From assembly GCA_012934845.2 (NCBI GenBank), contig WNNJ02001400.1:1-64000 (forward strand): DNA of 64,000 bases, written 5' to 3'. The stretch comes from Pomphorhynchus laevis (lineage: Eukaryota > Acanthocephala > Palaeacanthocephala > Echinorhynchida > Pomphorhynchidae). Positions within the stretch are counted from its first letter, which is position 1. The number at the start of each line of letters is the position of its first letter. The translations under genes were made by a program, and so were the position numbers. Shown here piece after piece: positions 20,043 to 30,892 of the stretch. The notes under the pieces were generated by a model. It worked only from the letters and a program-made list of their open reading frames with translations. It had not been told where the DNA came from and made no database searches.

Positions 20043-20640
20043 TCACGGGTGAGATAACTTCGACACTTTGTTTTCGATTTCAACAACTTGGACATCTGAA
20101 TTGTTAATTGCTGGATCCGGTTCTTCTAAAACATACGAGGGTGTAAAAACATCATTGTCTTGTAGAGAGTGTTGAAACTGTTGAGCTACATACTTGTAGC
20201 TCAACAGTTTCCGTAGGATCATTTGAATCCGGCAAGTATGCATTATCTTGCGGTAGGGGTGCGAGATTTCTTGTAGAAATGTTAGCTATTCGTCCACTAC
20301 CGAACTGAACTGTAGCGTATTTATCGTTAGCTTCAATGAGTCTTACTTCCTCGGTGGCGTCAAAGTATTTTGAATCTCGATTGAATACCCTTAGTAGAAC
20401 ATGACCAGGGCGACATAACCATTCCAGTAATGTTATCCCACACGCCGACCGTCTCCTGTTGCTAAATATACGCTCATGTGGCGTGGCGTTAGTTGATGTG
20501 GACAATAGGGCTCGTAGAGAGTTGAGAGCCACCAATAGGACAGAGTTCCATTTCGTGAGCGGACCTTTGAATTCTGACATCGCCAGCTCTATAGCTTTCC
20601 ATAAGGAACCATTTAGACGTTTTATTTAATTATTGTAACA
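20043..20640 (-). mobile_element. Fossil Gypsy integrase C-terminal piece, inverted
   Basis: On the minus strand this shows the conserved end of Ty3/Gypsy integrases: NGSLW, TKWNSVLLVALNSLRALL, TPHERIF, PGHVLLRVF and a final LAPLP. It lies opposite in orientation to the gag-pol pieces at 21.9-24.4 kb, which implies rearrangement of the fossil. It is treated as part of the same fossil. Confidence 0.7.
20174..20211. repeat. Perfect 16-bp inverted repeat with 6-base loop
   Basis: GAAACTGTTGAGCTAC, six bases, then its exact complement. It lies within the inverted integrase piece. A small local inverted duplication is the likely cause. Confidence 0.9.
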
Positions 20641-20777
20641 ATTTATTATTAATAAGAATCTTAATATTGTAACTTTAACTAACTTGACCTTTCATAATAT
20701 ATTGTATATTATTATAGTGTACAAGTTACTAGCCGCAAATGGCTGTTTCAACTGTTCACAAATTACATTTTAAAATA

Positions 20778-21815
20778 TCAATTAAAATACATCCACGAAT
20801 CCAAATTAGAGTTCACAATCCACTTCAGCAGCATCTTCTTGAAGTGTCTATTGCTAGTAGCATTGACGACGTCTTCAGGCAGCGAATTCCAAACATTCAA
20901 TGCGCGGTGGGAAAGCCTACTCACACTCCTTATTTTGCCATGGGGGAATTTAAATAACGTAAGGGAGTGACCTCTGCGACGCGAATTTCTCAATTTTATC
21001 GAATTGGATGGGAACCCCTCTTTTCCACGAACCAAATGCCACATCGCTACAATATCTAAATATAGTAGCCTCTGGGCCGTTGAAGGCATTTTTAAGCAAG
21101 CTAGGCGCTCATTGTAAGAATAAAGAGATGTAATGCAAAGTTTGGTTCCTCTACGTAAAATCGACTCGGTCTTTTTCATCTCAGCCTTGGTGGATGGAAA
21201 AGTTGATGCGATGCAGTATTCCACATGCGGACGGACTAACGCACAGTAGAGATGCTTAAATAATTTTGGATGCAGCTTACTAAATGTGTTCTTAATACAA
21301 TACAAGGCCTTCATGGCTTTACCGTAGATATAATCGGTATTCGGTCGTGTTTTAAGGTCGTTATTCAAAATAATCCCTAGGTCTCTATGAACAGAAATGT
21401 TGTGAAGCTTATAACATCCTAAATAGAATTCATGATCAGATTTACATTTGCCGAGTTTCATATGAACGCACTTATCTACATTTATGGTCATACCGGTAGC
21501 ACTGCTCCAGTCGTAGATTGTCTGGAGATCATGTTGTAGATGCCGGCCATCAGGATCTGAGATGCTATCGCACCACACTTTCACATCGTCTGCGAATGCC
21601 AGGCAGGGACTGTTTATGCGTAACAGAAGATCATTGAGAAATATAATAAAAAGCAAGGGACCAAGGACTGTACCTTGCGGAACTCCGGATTTAACTAACC
21701 TAGTAGAAGACATGCTATTGCCAACCCTCACCTGAAATGAATGTATATATAAAATGTATACACAAAATGTATATATAATACATTTTGTGTTGAAGCCCAT
21801 TTGCGGGAACTCCAA
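20778..21815 (-). CDS. CR1-like LINE RT, 5'-truncated
   Basis: The frame holds 345 codons; the first 30 or so are not LINE-derived. It starts just before motif B (SGVPQGTVLGPLLF) and includes motif C FADDVKVW, LRRGTKLCITS, RRRGHSLTLF and VWNSLPEDVV. The 3' UTR runs down to about 20,715 and resembles the 3' end of the minus-strand LINE at 6.1 kb (GGCTGTT...TGTTCAC). Its closest relative in the window is family A. A TGTATATATAA-rich palindrome (ACAAAATGTATATATAATACATTTTGT type) lies at the upstream junction near 21,762-21,788. Confidence 0.82.
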   Translation of the reverse strand: MEFPQMGFNTKCIIYTFCVYILYIHSFQVRVGNSMSSTRLVKSGVPQGTVLGPLLFIIFLNDLLLRINSPCLAFADDVKVWCDSISDPDGRHLQHDLQTIYDWSSATGMTINVDKCVHMKLGKCKSDHEFYLGCYKLHNISVHRDLGIILNNDLKTRPNTDYIYGKAMKALYCIKNTFSKLHPKLFKHLYCALVRPHVEYCIASTFPSTKAEMKKTESILRRGTKLCITSLYSYNERLACLKMPSTAQRLLYLDIVAMWHLVRGKEGFPSNSIKLRNSRRRGHSLTLFKFPHGKIRSVSRLSHRALNVWNSLPEDVVNATSNRHFKKMLLKWIVNSNLDSWMYFN

Positions 21816-21850
21816 ATGTAAATCTATTTAATAAACATTTGTTTATAAAA
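21790..21850 (+). mobile_element. 3' tail of an RLE LINE
   Basis: GCCCATTTGCGGGAA followed by AAATCTATT and A-rich bases matches the 3' UTR of the RLE LINE piece at 6,070-6,125. Only about 60 bp remain, an extreme 5' truncation. Confidence 0.6.
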
Positions 21851-21906
21851 AATAATAACAATTTGTTAATTATCATAACAATGTATTAAACAATTGCATT
21901 TTCCGA

Positions 21907-24370
21907 ATGAACAAACTACTGAAGCCGGAAATTCTCAATGTCAGTCCAGATAGCCCCAGCGTAAATGAAGATTGGAGTCACTGGAAAACACGTATGTTTT
22001 CCTTCATTGCAGTCTTGGAGAATGTGACTGATGCACAGAAGCTGCCTATACTTATTAACTTGATCAGCGGATTCTTATACAGTTCAGTCGTCACATGTAC
22101 AACGTTTGACGAAGCAGCCCAAACATTGGAGTCACTCTTCATTAAGCCACGCAATATCATTTACAACCGTCACTTACTTTTCACGAGCTAGCAGAATGCG
22201 GATCAAACCGTCGATCAGTTTTTCCAAGGTCTTAAGAACATAGGTAAAGATTGTGAATCTACTGCAGTCTTGGCGGACGAACATATGTCTGAGTATGTTC
22301 GTGATTCGTTCATTCGTGGTTTACGCTCGCCAACGATAAGACAACGTCTTCTCGAACGCACGACTGTAACTTTACGAGAATCGTTTGATATTGCGCGTAG
22401 TCTGGAACAAGTCGAATTGCAAGCTGGAAGCTATCAACGTTCAAGTAATTACGATATTTATACATCTGTATCCGTTTGTCAATGCGAAAATTACGAAACC
22501 AACGAAAATAATAATGATGAGATTACACTCGCAGCAGTACGCCAAACATGTTTTTTTTTGTGGTGGCAGGAGACATTCACGAAATATCTGTCCAGCTCGT
22601 ACTGTAAAATATCGAAAATGTTGTAAATTGGGCCATTTTGCTAAGGTCTCTGTGTCTAGCTGACAGACTAACTCAGATCACGTAAATCAGATCGATGTGG
22701 CGTCTATCTCGTGTCAGCTACTATCAAAAACACTAAACCAAATGACCGTGAATATTCAGATCAATGGTGTTATTTTATGCGCTCTAATCGACACTGGGAG
22801 TGCTGCGAATTTCATTTATGTATCGTTGGTAGTTAATTGTAAGTTAAACACACATCCATGTGATGAAACAGTCTATCTAGCTTCGAAGACTAGACAATGT
22901 AAAATATCACAATTATGCTCAGCAACAATATCGTACAACGGAACTGTCATAAATGACGTAGAGATGTATGTCATGAATGGCTTATGTGCAGAAGTCATTC
23001 TCGATTATTTATTCTTGTCTCGTTTTGAGAAGTTAAGTATATCGTTTGGTGGTTCAGAAAATGCATTATGCTTACATATCGATGTAAACCACACTTTTCA
23101 ATAACCATGTCCTAAATTGTTCCATCGACTGAAGCCCAAATGTTTCCCACAACAAACCAAATCGCGACGCCGAACTCCGGAACAATATCATTTTATCAAA
23201 CAGGAAATTCAACGATTATTACGGGAAGGAATCATTGAGAAGAGCTATTCTCCCTGGCGTGCTCAAGTACTCATCGTGACAAATCGCAATGGTAAAAAGC
23301 GAATGGTGATCGACTACTCATCTACCATCGACAAATTTACTTTGCTTGACGGATACCCTTTACCTCGCACGGATGATATTGTAGAGAAATATCCCGATGT
23401 CGGTATTTCAGTTTATGTGATCTCAAGTCGGCTTATCACCAGATTCCACTATCATAGAATAATATGGAATACACGGCTTTCGAAGCTGCAGGAGACCTAT
23501 ACCAATATAGAAGGATGCCGTTTGGGCTCACGATTGGGGTCGCAGCCTTCTAAAGAATCATAGATCACATCATATCCAGCGAAGGTTTACGTGGTGTGTT
23601 TGCGTATTTGGACGACTTGGTAATCACCGGGTTTACAAAGGATGAGCACGATTTCAACTTACAGCGATTCATCGTAACGGCAAATAAATACAACCTGCAC
23701 ATCAATCCAGATAAAACAGTACATTGTTCACAATCAATCAGTATATTGGGATATATAATCGGAAATGATCAAATCCGGCCGGATCCTGAACGAGTACGAC
23801 CTCTGCTTAACATCCGTGTACCTGCAAATAGAAAAGAGCTCGATAGTGTAAAAGGAATGTTTACTTATTACTCTCAATGGATCCTTTATTTCTTCGATCA
23901 TATTCGTCCATTGAGTGACTTTAATATATTCCCGTTGCCACCACCTGCTGTCCCAGCATTCAATAACTTGAAAGATACCCTTGCATCATCTGCTAAAACT
24001 GCAATTTCGCCAGATATACCCTTCGTCGTTGAAAGTGATGCCTTACAATTCGCTGTGTCTGCTATTATAACCCAACTCGGTCGTCCAGTCGCTTTCTTCA
24101 CACGTGTTCTATCCAAAAGTAAGAAGCGCCAGTCATCAGTTGAGTTAGAATCTCTTGCTATAGTAGAATCCTTAAGATACTGGAGACATTATTTGATTAG
24201 TAGGCGTTTTACGGTGTTAACTGATCAGAGATCGATCGCCTTCGTATTCTCAGCTAACACAAAAAATAATATAAAGTATAACAAGCTGTGCCGATGGAAA
24301 TTGGAACTATCCGAATTCGATTATGAGATCAAATACAGACCGGGACACGATAACCAAGGTGCCGACACTC
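21907..24370 (+). mobile_element. Fossil Gypsy gag, protease, RT and RNase H pieces
   Basis: In order: a gag capsid-like region (21,907-22,630) ending in Cys/His knuckles; an aspartic protease with ALIDTGSAANF (22,697-23,104); RT N-terminal half (23,117-23,563); RT second half with FAYLDDLVI (from 23,596); and RNase H with VESDALQFAVSAI and the RPGHDNQGADTL end. The order gag-PR-RT-RH, with integrase after the nested LINE, is that of Ty3/Gypsy. It is broken about five or more times. Confidence 0.8.
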
Positions 24371-25316
24371 TTTGTCTGGACAACAATCACCTGCGACAAG
24401 AATAAGGCTAAAGAAGACTTCGTATGTGGTTTTTGTGCCAACAAACAAATCTGCAACCCTTCCAATAAGCACATATCAACATCCAAAACGTCAACTCAAA
24501 CTACCCCCCGTCGTTTCTAATGTCTTTTCTCCACCCACCGACCCTGCCACCATATACACTTCCCATTCTATGTCATCTTCACTCCCCGACACCCCACGTC
24601 CCGTCCTTACCGTCTCGTTTCTCAATACCTTGCATCCATCAATCAAAATCACCTCCACCAATCTCCACTATCTTTCCACTCATAACCTTTCCTCACATCG
24701 CTTGCCACCCTCTTTATTATCATTATCCTCTACGTCTCCCGTCGTCAAACCAAATCCCTCCAAATCAACTGCCAGCTCTTCTATCGTGATCTCACCTACT
24801 CACGTCAGTCATCCTCCTTTACGGAAGCGCATTGCTTCTCGCGATCGTTGCGTCATTGTCACTAATATCACGCCTTCTAACTCCTTATCTCCAAAAGCTC
24901 GTCTAGACCACGATGTTTCAGCCTTCAGATCCATCCTCTCGTCTATTGTTCCTGCGGATAAACCATCCTTTTTCAAGGACATTTCTCCTGTCGCATTCAT
25001 CCGTCTAAACAAATCTTCTCAATCTAATCCTTCCCAGCCCCCTCTCCTAAAAATTGTTTTCAAGCATCGCTCTCACGCGTCTTCTGTCCTCTCTCAACGA
25101 TTCAAACTCATGTCATCTTCAACCACTCGAATTTTCCCCGATCGCGCCCCTTCTGAAATCGCTCAAATCTCTTCAGCCCGCATCGAAAAACGCCGTCGCG
25201 AGGAAAACGGCGAAACATCACTCTCCATCCGAAACATAGACGGAAATTTTCAAGTTGTCCACACCCGTCCAAAAATTCGATGGCGCTCCATCTCTCCTAT
25301 GTGTCTTCTCCACTAG
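24371..25316 (+). pseudogene. Family D LINE ORF1, 5'-truncated and frameshifted
   Basis: The insertion begins in a finger related to those of families A and B (W TTITCDKNKAKEDFVCGFC), in one frame to about 24,500. The rest continues in another frame, so there is one frameshift. A Ser/Pro/Thr-rich spacer leads to a second domain: RCVIVTNITPS, a run of Pro/Leu and KIVFKHRSHASS, then RREENGETSLSIRNIDG. The element is 5'-truncated at the junction with the Gypsy fossil. The plus strand is strikingly rich in C and poor in G compared with every other LINE here. Confidence 0.75.
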
Positions 25317-28173
25317 ACTCTTTCGCCACAACACACGGTTTCCGCCTCGGTCTCCTCAACACTAGATCTATTCTCAATAAATCCGATCTTATCCTCAACC
25401 TATTCACCAAGCAATCCATCGATCTCTTCTGCCTCACCGAATCCTGGCACTCAGATTCCGACGACCTTTCCATTCGCCGTCTGCTCTCTACCGGTTGCTC
25501 CCTAGTCGAATCCGCCCGCCCCCTCAGCTCATGCCCTTCTAAATTCTCTAATCATGGCGGCATCGTCGCATTCGCGCGTCACCCCGCGTCTCTTCGCAAA
25601 ATCAATCCCCCTTTCAGTCCTTGCTCTTTTGAATTGCTCACTTGTCGTTATTCTAACCCGATCACTCTAGATCTCGCCATTGTATACCGTCCTGGTTCAT
25701 CAGCTCCTACAGCCTTATTTTTTACCGAACTCGCTGACCTCCTTTCTCATTGTTCTTTGTCCTCAATCCCTTCACTCGTTCTAGGCGACTTCAATATCCG
25801 CCTAGACCGCCCCTCTTCCACGGATTCCATCCGGTTCATCAACATTCTATCCAACTACAATTACAAACTAATCTCCACTGCCCCCACACATATACTTGGT
25901 GGGGCACTCGACATCATCGCTGTCCCCGATCATTTTGCTGCCTACACCTCACTGTCCATCTCTGATCCTGGTCTATCCGATCACTTTCTTATCACCCTTG
26001 ATCTCACTCACAACCACACCCCTCCTCACACACCTACAATCCTACGTCGCCCTTGGAGAAATCTTGACCTCTCCCTTCTCCGCTCTGCCTTACTCAAATC
26101 ATCTCTATCATTACCCACAATAACATATTCATCTCCTCACGATCTCGCCTTTCTTTTCGACTCTGAACTCACATCCACTCTCGATATTCTCTTGCCCTTC
26201 AAGTCTCACCCACACCGTCGCTTGCACCGTGCCCCATGGTTTGACATCCAATGCCTACTCTCAAAGCGTCGACTCCGCCATGCTTTTCGAGTCTATCACC
26301 GCTCTCTCAGACGTGATTTCCGCTCGATCACTCCGTCATTCCGTAATTCCTATCTTGCTCATCGATCGTCTTATTTCCACCTACTACGTACCAAATGCAA
26401 CTCATTCTGGCAGCATAAAATCATCACTTCATTCAACTATAAGACTCTCTGGCATACTTGTAATTCAATCCTTGCTCGCTCCTCTTCGCCGTGCAACATC
26501 AATGCCAATGATTATACGTCATTTCTATAGACTAAAGTATCCACGCTGTTCTCTCACACCCCGGTCTACATCCTATCCCACTCTGCCCAGTCTACCCTCA
26601 TCCTTCCGGAACTCTTTCATCTTCTCCGTCTCACCTACAGAAGTAACATATGTCCTCATGTCCTTGCCCAACAAAACCTCACCTGCTGATTCTTTGCCTA
26701 CTCACATATTAAAATATATATGCTCATCGATATCCCCATTTCTCACATCCTTGTTTAACTCGTCCATCCGCAGTCGTATCTTCCCTTCACACTGGAAATC
26801 CGCAATCGTTCGTCCCCTCCTTAAGAAACAATCGCTCGACCCCTCCCTTCCTTCTAGCTATCGCCCCATTTCACTACTCCCTACTCTTTCAAAGCTCTTA
26901 GAACGCCTCATCTTAATACAAATCAACGCTTATCTCTCCTCATCCAATCTGTACCCTCCTTTCCAATCCGCTTTCCGCTCTAATCACTCCACAGAAATCG
27001 CATGCATAAAAGTGTACAACGACTTACTCATTTCTCGAGACAAGGCTCTATAAAGTGTTCTCATCTCCCTTGACCTCTCATCCGCATTCGACATTGTCGA
27101 CCACTCCGTCCTCCTTTCTCGCCTTCGTTATGATTACGGCTTTTCTTCCTCCTCCGTAGCATGGCTCGCCTCATATCTATCCGACCGTTCTTTTCGCGTC
27201 TGTTCTAATTCATCATCCTCTCCTCCCATCCCTATTTTTTGCGGGGTCCCACAAGGTTCAGTCCTAGGTCCCCTGCTTTTCTCTCTTCTGCTTGGCGATC
27301 TCTCTCCGTTTATCAAACCTTACTCCTTTCACGTCATGCAATACGCCGATGACATTCTAATCTATGATCATGCACCCGCACATCGCATACACGATATCGG
27401 CATTTATGCCTCCAACCGTCTTTCTTCTATCTACAAACGTCTCTCCAATCTCCATCTCGTTCTAAACCCCGAAAAGTCCAAAATAATGTGGATCCTCCCC
27501 TGTAAACCAAACATATCTTCCTCCCACTGTATATTTTGCCTCATCGATTATCCCCATAGTCCACAATCTCACTTTCTTAGGCTTCCATTTCGATGATCAC
27601 CTTTCCCTTAAACCCTTCGTCCGTGACAAGGTCCGCTCATCTAACTTAATTCTCCGTGACATCCGCCGTATCCGCCCCCTTATCGACTTCCGTTCTTGTA
27701 TGTCTCTTCTTCCATCGCTTCTTTTCCCTAAAATTGTTTACTGCCTTAGCCTTTTCGCCAATTCTCCAAAATCCATCATCCTACCCCTACAACGAATAAT
27801 CAACACTGCCGTTCGAGTGCTCTTTCGTCTCCGTCGCTTCGACCACACATCCACATATTTTGCCCAACTCTCCTGGCCCACCATCCACATCCGCATCAAA
27901 CTCCGCCTTCTCGTTACTTTTCGTCTCATCGCTGTCGGCTCCCCATCGTTCATCAACCTTCCTTTCTTAGACGATACTCGTCCCACCTCGCTATCGCTTC
28001 GTTCCTGTCATACCCTCTTACTCCACGTTCCCAATTACTCCAACAACTACGGTCTCCGATCCTTCCTCGTCGCCGCCTCACTCGCCTGGAATCAACTCCC
28101 TCTCGACGTCCGCCGCGCCCCCTCCTTTATCACATTCAAACACCTCCTCCGTTCACACCTTCTCTACACCTGA
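25280..28173 (+). pseudogene. Family D LINE ORF2 (L2/CR1-like), a few breaks
   Basis: ORF2 begins at an ATG overlapping the ORF1 end by 37 bp. Endonuclease: LLNTRSILNKSDLI, CLTESWH, LGDFNIRLD, LSDHFLIT. RT: YRPISLLPTLSKLLERL, QSAFRSNHSTEIA, SLDLSSAFDIVDHSVLL, GVPQGSVLGPLLFSLLL near 27,240 and MQYADDILIYD near 27,340. The C-terminal end closes with SLAWNQLPLDVRRAPS. These blocks (DLSSAFDIVDH, QYADD) fit the L2/Rex1-like side of the jockey superfamily. A frameshift near 26,520, a stop at 27,053 and a frameshift near 27,590 break it. The 3' end is near 28,235. Confidence 0.82.
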
Positions 28174-28189
28174 TTCACAGTCTTGTTTT

Positions 28190-28745
28190 GTTGTGGTCAT
28201 GTAAGCGTGCGCTGGCACGCATTTGTCACGTTAAAATAAATCCTTTTTTATCTCGACATTCGTGCATGATTGTGAGTCATCGCTCCAAGTATCTAGTGAA
28301 CACTCACCGAATTCTATGTCATTTAGGAGATACGCGAATGTGCCATTATATCAGTTCGCACAACCTACCTTACACCCTTCAGGAAGTCTGTGATATACTG
28401 TCTAAGTGTAATGTTTGTGCTTGTCTCAACCAAGGTTCTATAAAGCGTCAAAGTTAACATTTATTAAATCAACGCAACCATTTGAACGTATCTCAATAGA
28501 TTTTAAAGGACCATTTCCTGGATGTGCATCCAATCGTTACATGCTTACTGCAATCGACGAATATATCCGATTTCCATGGGCCTGACCTATGCGAACACCA
28601 CAGCTGAAACCGCGCTCTCTTGCCTAAGTTAATTGCTCCATTTGTTCGGCGCTCCGGTTAGTATATACTCCGACCAAGCACCCGTTTTCCTGTCACGAGA
28701 GTTTCGCTCATTTTTTCAACGCAATCAGATCATCTCTACCTTAAA
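28190..28745 (+). mobile_element. Fossil Gypsy integrase: zinc-binding and core pieces
   Basis: After the nested LINE the Gypsy fossil continues with an HHCC zinc module (HRILCHLGDTRM...CNVCACL) and part of the integrase core (SIDFKGPFPGC, LTAIDEY). It is broken a few times. It stops just before the terminal repeat at 28,783. Confidence 0.72.
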
Positions 28746-28856
28746 AAAGTGAGTAATATACATACAATTGTTCAATAAATGGTTATAAACAATGACCAAC
28801 GAGGCTTTATTGAACAATTTAAAAAACAGATTAATGTTAGTATTTATCACCGATTT

Positions 28857-29040
28857 GATCCAGTGCTTACAAACTAGATTTGTAGTTATTTAACAAACCG
28901 TAATTTTCGTGTTCGAGTAGGAAATTCACTTCCACAGGGATCTGTATTAGGGCCTTTCTAATTTAACATATTTATAAACGACATAGTATCCAGTTTTTCA
29001 TTGGAGGAATCACTGCATGTTGTTTATTATTCGGAAGGCT
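28857..29040 (+). mobile_element. Continuation of family B LINE RT after the Gypsy insertion
   Basis: Directly after GATTT the sequence reads DPVLTN, YLTNRNFRVRVGNS and PQGSVLGPF.FNIFINDI, which is the RT stretch from before motif B. It is what should follow the LINE cut at 19,925. It stops at 29,040, where a second family A LINE begins. The motif C region is not found anywhere downstream. Confidence 0.75.
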
Positions 29041-30165
29041 AACTATTTATCGTAGATTATCTATAGGCCTAACGATAATCTGACTAGCCTTTGTAAGATC
29101 CTTAACGCTCTTAATTAGCGGGGCTACTATAGGAGCAACACATAAACTGCAGCGGGGATTCAGTAGCTGCGGATAAGCACAAGGACGCCCACTACAATCA
29201 CTACCCAGAGGAGAGGTTTGAGAACAATCACTGCCCGAGGATGTGTTAACAGGAGTTGACAAATCAACATTCGCATGCTTGAGGGCGGAACATTTGTCGT
29301 ATACAGCAAGACCGACGCCGCTCGAGTCCAATACATGGGGATAAACAATAGAATCCAAAATAGGATTTTTTTGAATGAGTAATCCATCACATTAGTCTCA
29401 TGCAATACATCCTTAACGAAGCATTGAGTTGAATTGTTATTGAAGGGTATGATTGAACGATCCTCCAGTTCTAACTTCGACTGCTGCGTGAGAGAATGAT
29501 TGAGTACATGAATAGCATTATTGGTTCCTATATCAGATGATTTTGGGATGGTCGAAACATCATTAATCCCTGACGACGAGCTGTTTGACTGTTTGAACGC
29601 TTCTGAACTCCTTTCTGGTTTGTCAGTACTTTGATCTTCCCCATCGTTGTGACTGTTTGAATCTGCGTTCTTCTCCGAATCATTTATTAATACATGCTCG
29701 TCACAACGGCCCTTGAACAACAAGGAGAGCAATTCGGAGGCACAGAAACCACAAACAAAATTCCTAGACAGTAGAGATTTCGTCAGACAAGACGTAACGT
29801 TGACAGTTGTCCATATGTCGCATTCAGATCTGCTACAAGAGACCTCGCGTTGCTCATACCCAGAGGAGGGGTTTGCTAACTTTGGAACAGTCTGATTGCG
29901 AGTATCGTTAATCTGCTGACTTGCTAAGCATTTTTTCGTTTCTGTCTTTTTTGTCCTTGCGATCGATTGTTGAGTCGACTCGCTTCGCTCGTTGTAATCG
30001 AATAATTGTGTGTTTAAGCTTGTGCGTTCGTTGGGCTTGCTCTTCGTTGTTTGTGTAAATAGTTTAAATTGTAAGAATTTATAATAACTGTATGTTATTT
30101 ATTGTGAGTACTTAGTAATCAAGAATGCTTAAACTAGTACGATGTGATACAATGTTTAATTATTA
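29041..30165 (-). mobile_element. Family A LINE copy 2: inverted 5' half (5' UTR and ORF1)
   Basis: The minus strand repeats the 5' UTR and the first two thirds of family A ORF1 (homologous to about 11,990-13,010). This includes the FVCGFC finger at the 29,750 region and SLCVAPIVAPLIKSVKDL near its end, broken by frameshifts. The ORF2 half of the same copy lies in plus orientation from 30,893. The breakpoint is at 29,041, opposite position 13,010 of copy 1. This is the head-to-head arrangement that twin priming makes. Confidence 0.75.
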
Positions 30166-30880
30166 TTATAGACCACAACAGAGGAGCTCAGTACAGCTCT
30201 TAATGTTGGACATGTGGGTAATATAGAAATAAAAACAAAAATAAAATAAAAATCATCCGCAAGATAGATGTTGTTTTAATTTCTGACGAAATTCTTTAGT
30301 CAACTGCGTAGTAACTATTGAGCTGTCCAATTCATTTCAAGCATTTATCGCGCGATGCGAAAATGACTTTATAAACACCGATTTGCATACTTACTGCTTT
30401 CTTAATTTAGCTTTATGTCCTCTTGTGCGATCGTGAGTGTTTATTGAAGTTAGTTGTTTTAAAGAATCATTCCTATAACCAAGGATAACTAAGCGATGCA
30501 AATAAACGAGGTCAATGAATGATCTACGTGATTCAAGGGTGTTCATTCCTAATATCTCAAGACGGCGCTTATAATACAAACACTAATACATGCTTGGAAG
30601 ATACTCGTAGCACTCTTTCGATGGTCAAGGTATCTCTAACAAAAATTGGTGCGGCACCTGGAGAGCCGTATTTAATGATCGGTAAAAAATGCGAAGAATA
30701 CCCTCCTAAACATTCGAGGAGTAAGTATCGATAACGAGCGGCGAATACACCAGAAAAGCCGAAGACATTTTGCTGAAATACATCGAGAGTGCTCTTCAAA
30801 ACACATAGAGCCACTAGTTATAATTCCCAAATCTTTATACGTATTAACTGTGCTTACTTCTCTTTGCCTTACCCCTGTGG
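30165..30880 (-). mobile_element. CR1-like LINE 3' fragment inside family A copy 2
   Basis: On the minus strand are CR1 C-terminal blocks: KRRLEILGMNTLESRRSF, DLVYLHRL and RTRGHKAKL. A 3' UTR with AAGAGCTGTACTGAGCTCC and TGTTGTGG follows and ends in ATAATAATAAT near 30,165. Upstream RT remnants are in broken frames. It separates the inverted ORF1 half from the ORF2 half. Confidence 0.7.
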
Positions 30881-30892
30881 TTAGGGCAACCT

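Larger units (their letters stand above)
19926..28851 (+). mobile_element. Fossil Ty3/Gypsy-type element with nested insertions
   Basis: The outer limits are set by GATTT at 19,921-19,925 and 28,852-28,856, a 5-bp target duplication inside family B LINE coding sequence. Just inside lie similar terminal direct repeats of about 70 bp (19,926-19,995 and 28,783-28,851). Gag, protease, RT, RNase H and integrase pieces are recognisable, with a C-terminal integrase piece in inverted orientation near the left end. A CR1 piece (20.7-21.8 kb) and a whole LINE (24.4-28.2 kb) sit inside it. It is broken in many places, at least six, and rearranged; its age is moderate, younger than the LINE it hit. Confidence 0.7.

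Noticed and set aside
19926-28851. Polinton or other large virus-like element
   Set aside because: All recognisable parts are of a Ty3/Gypsy fossil and LINEs; no polymerase B, capsid or packaging gene is seen.
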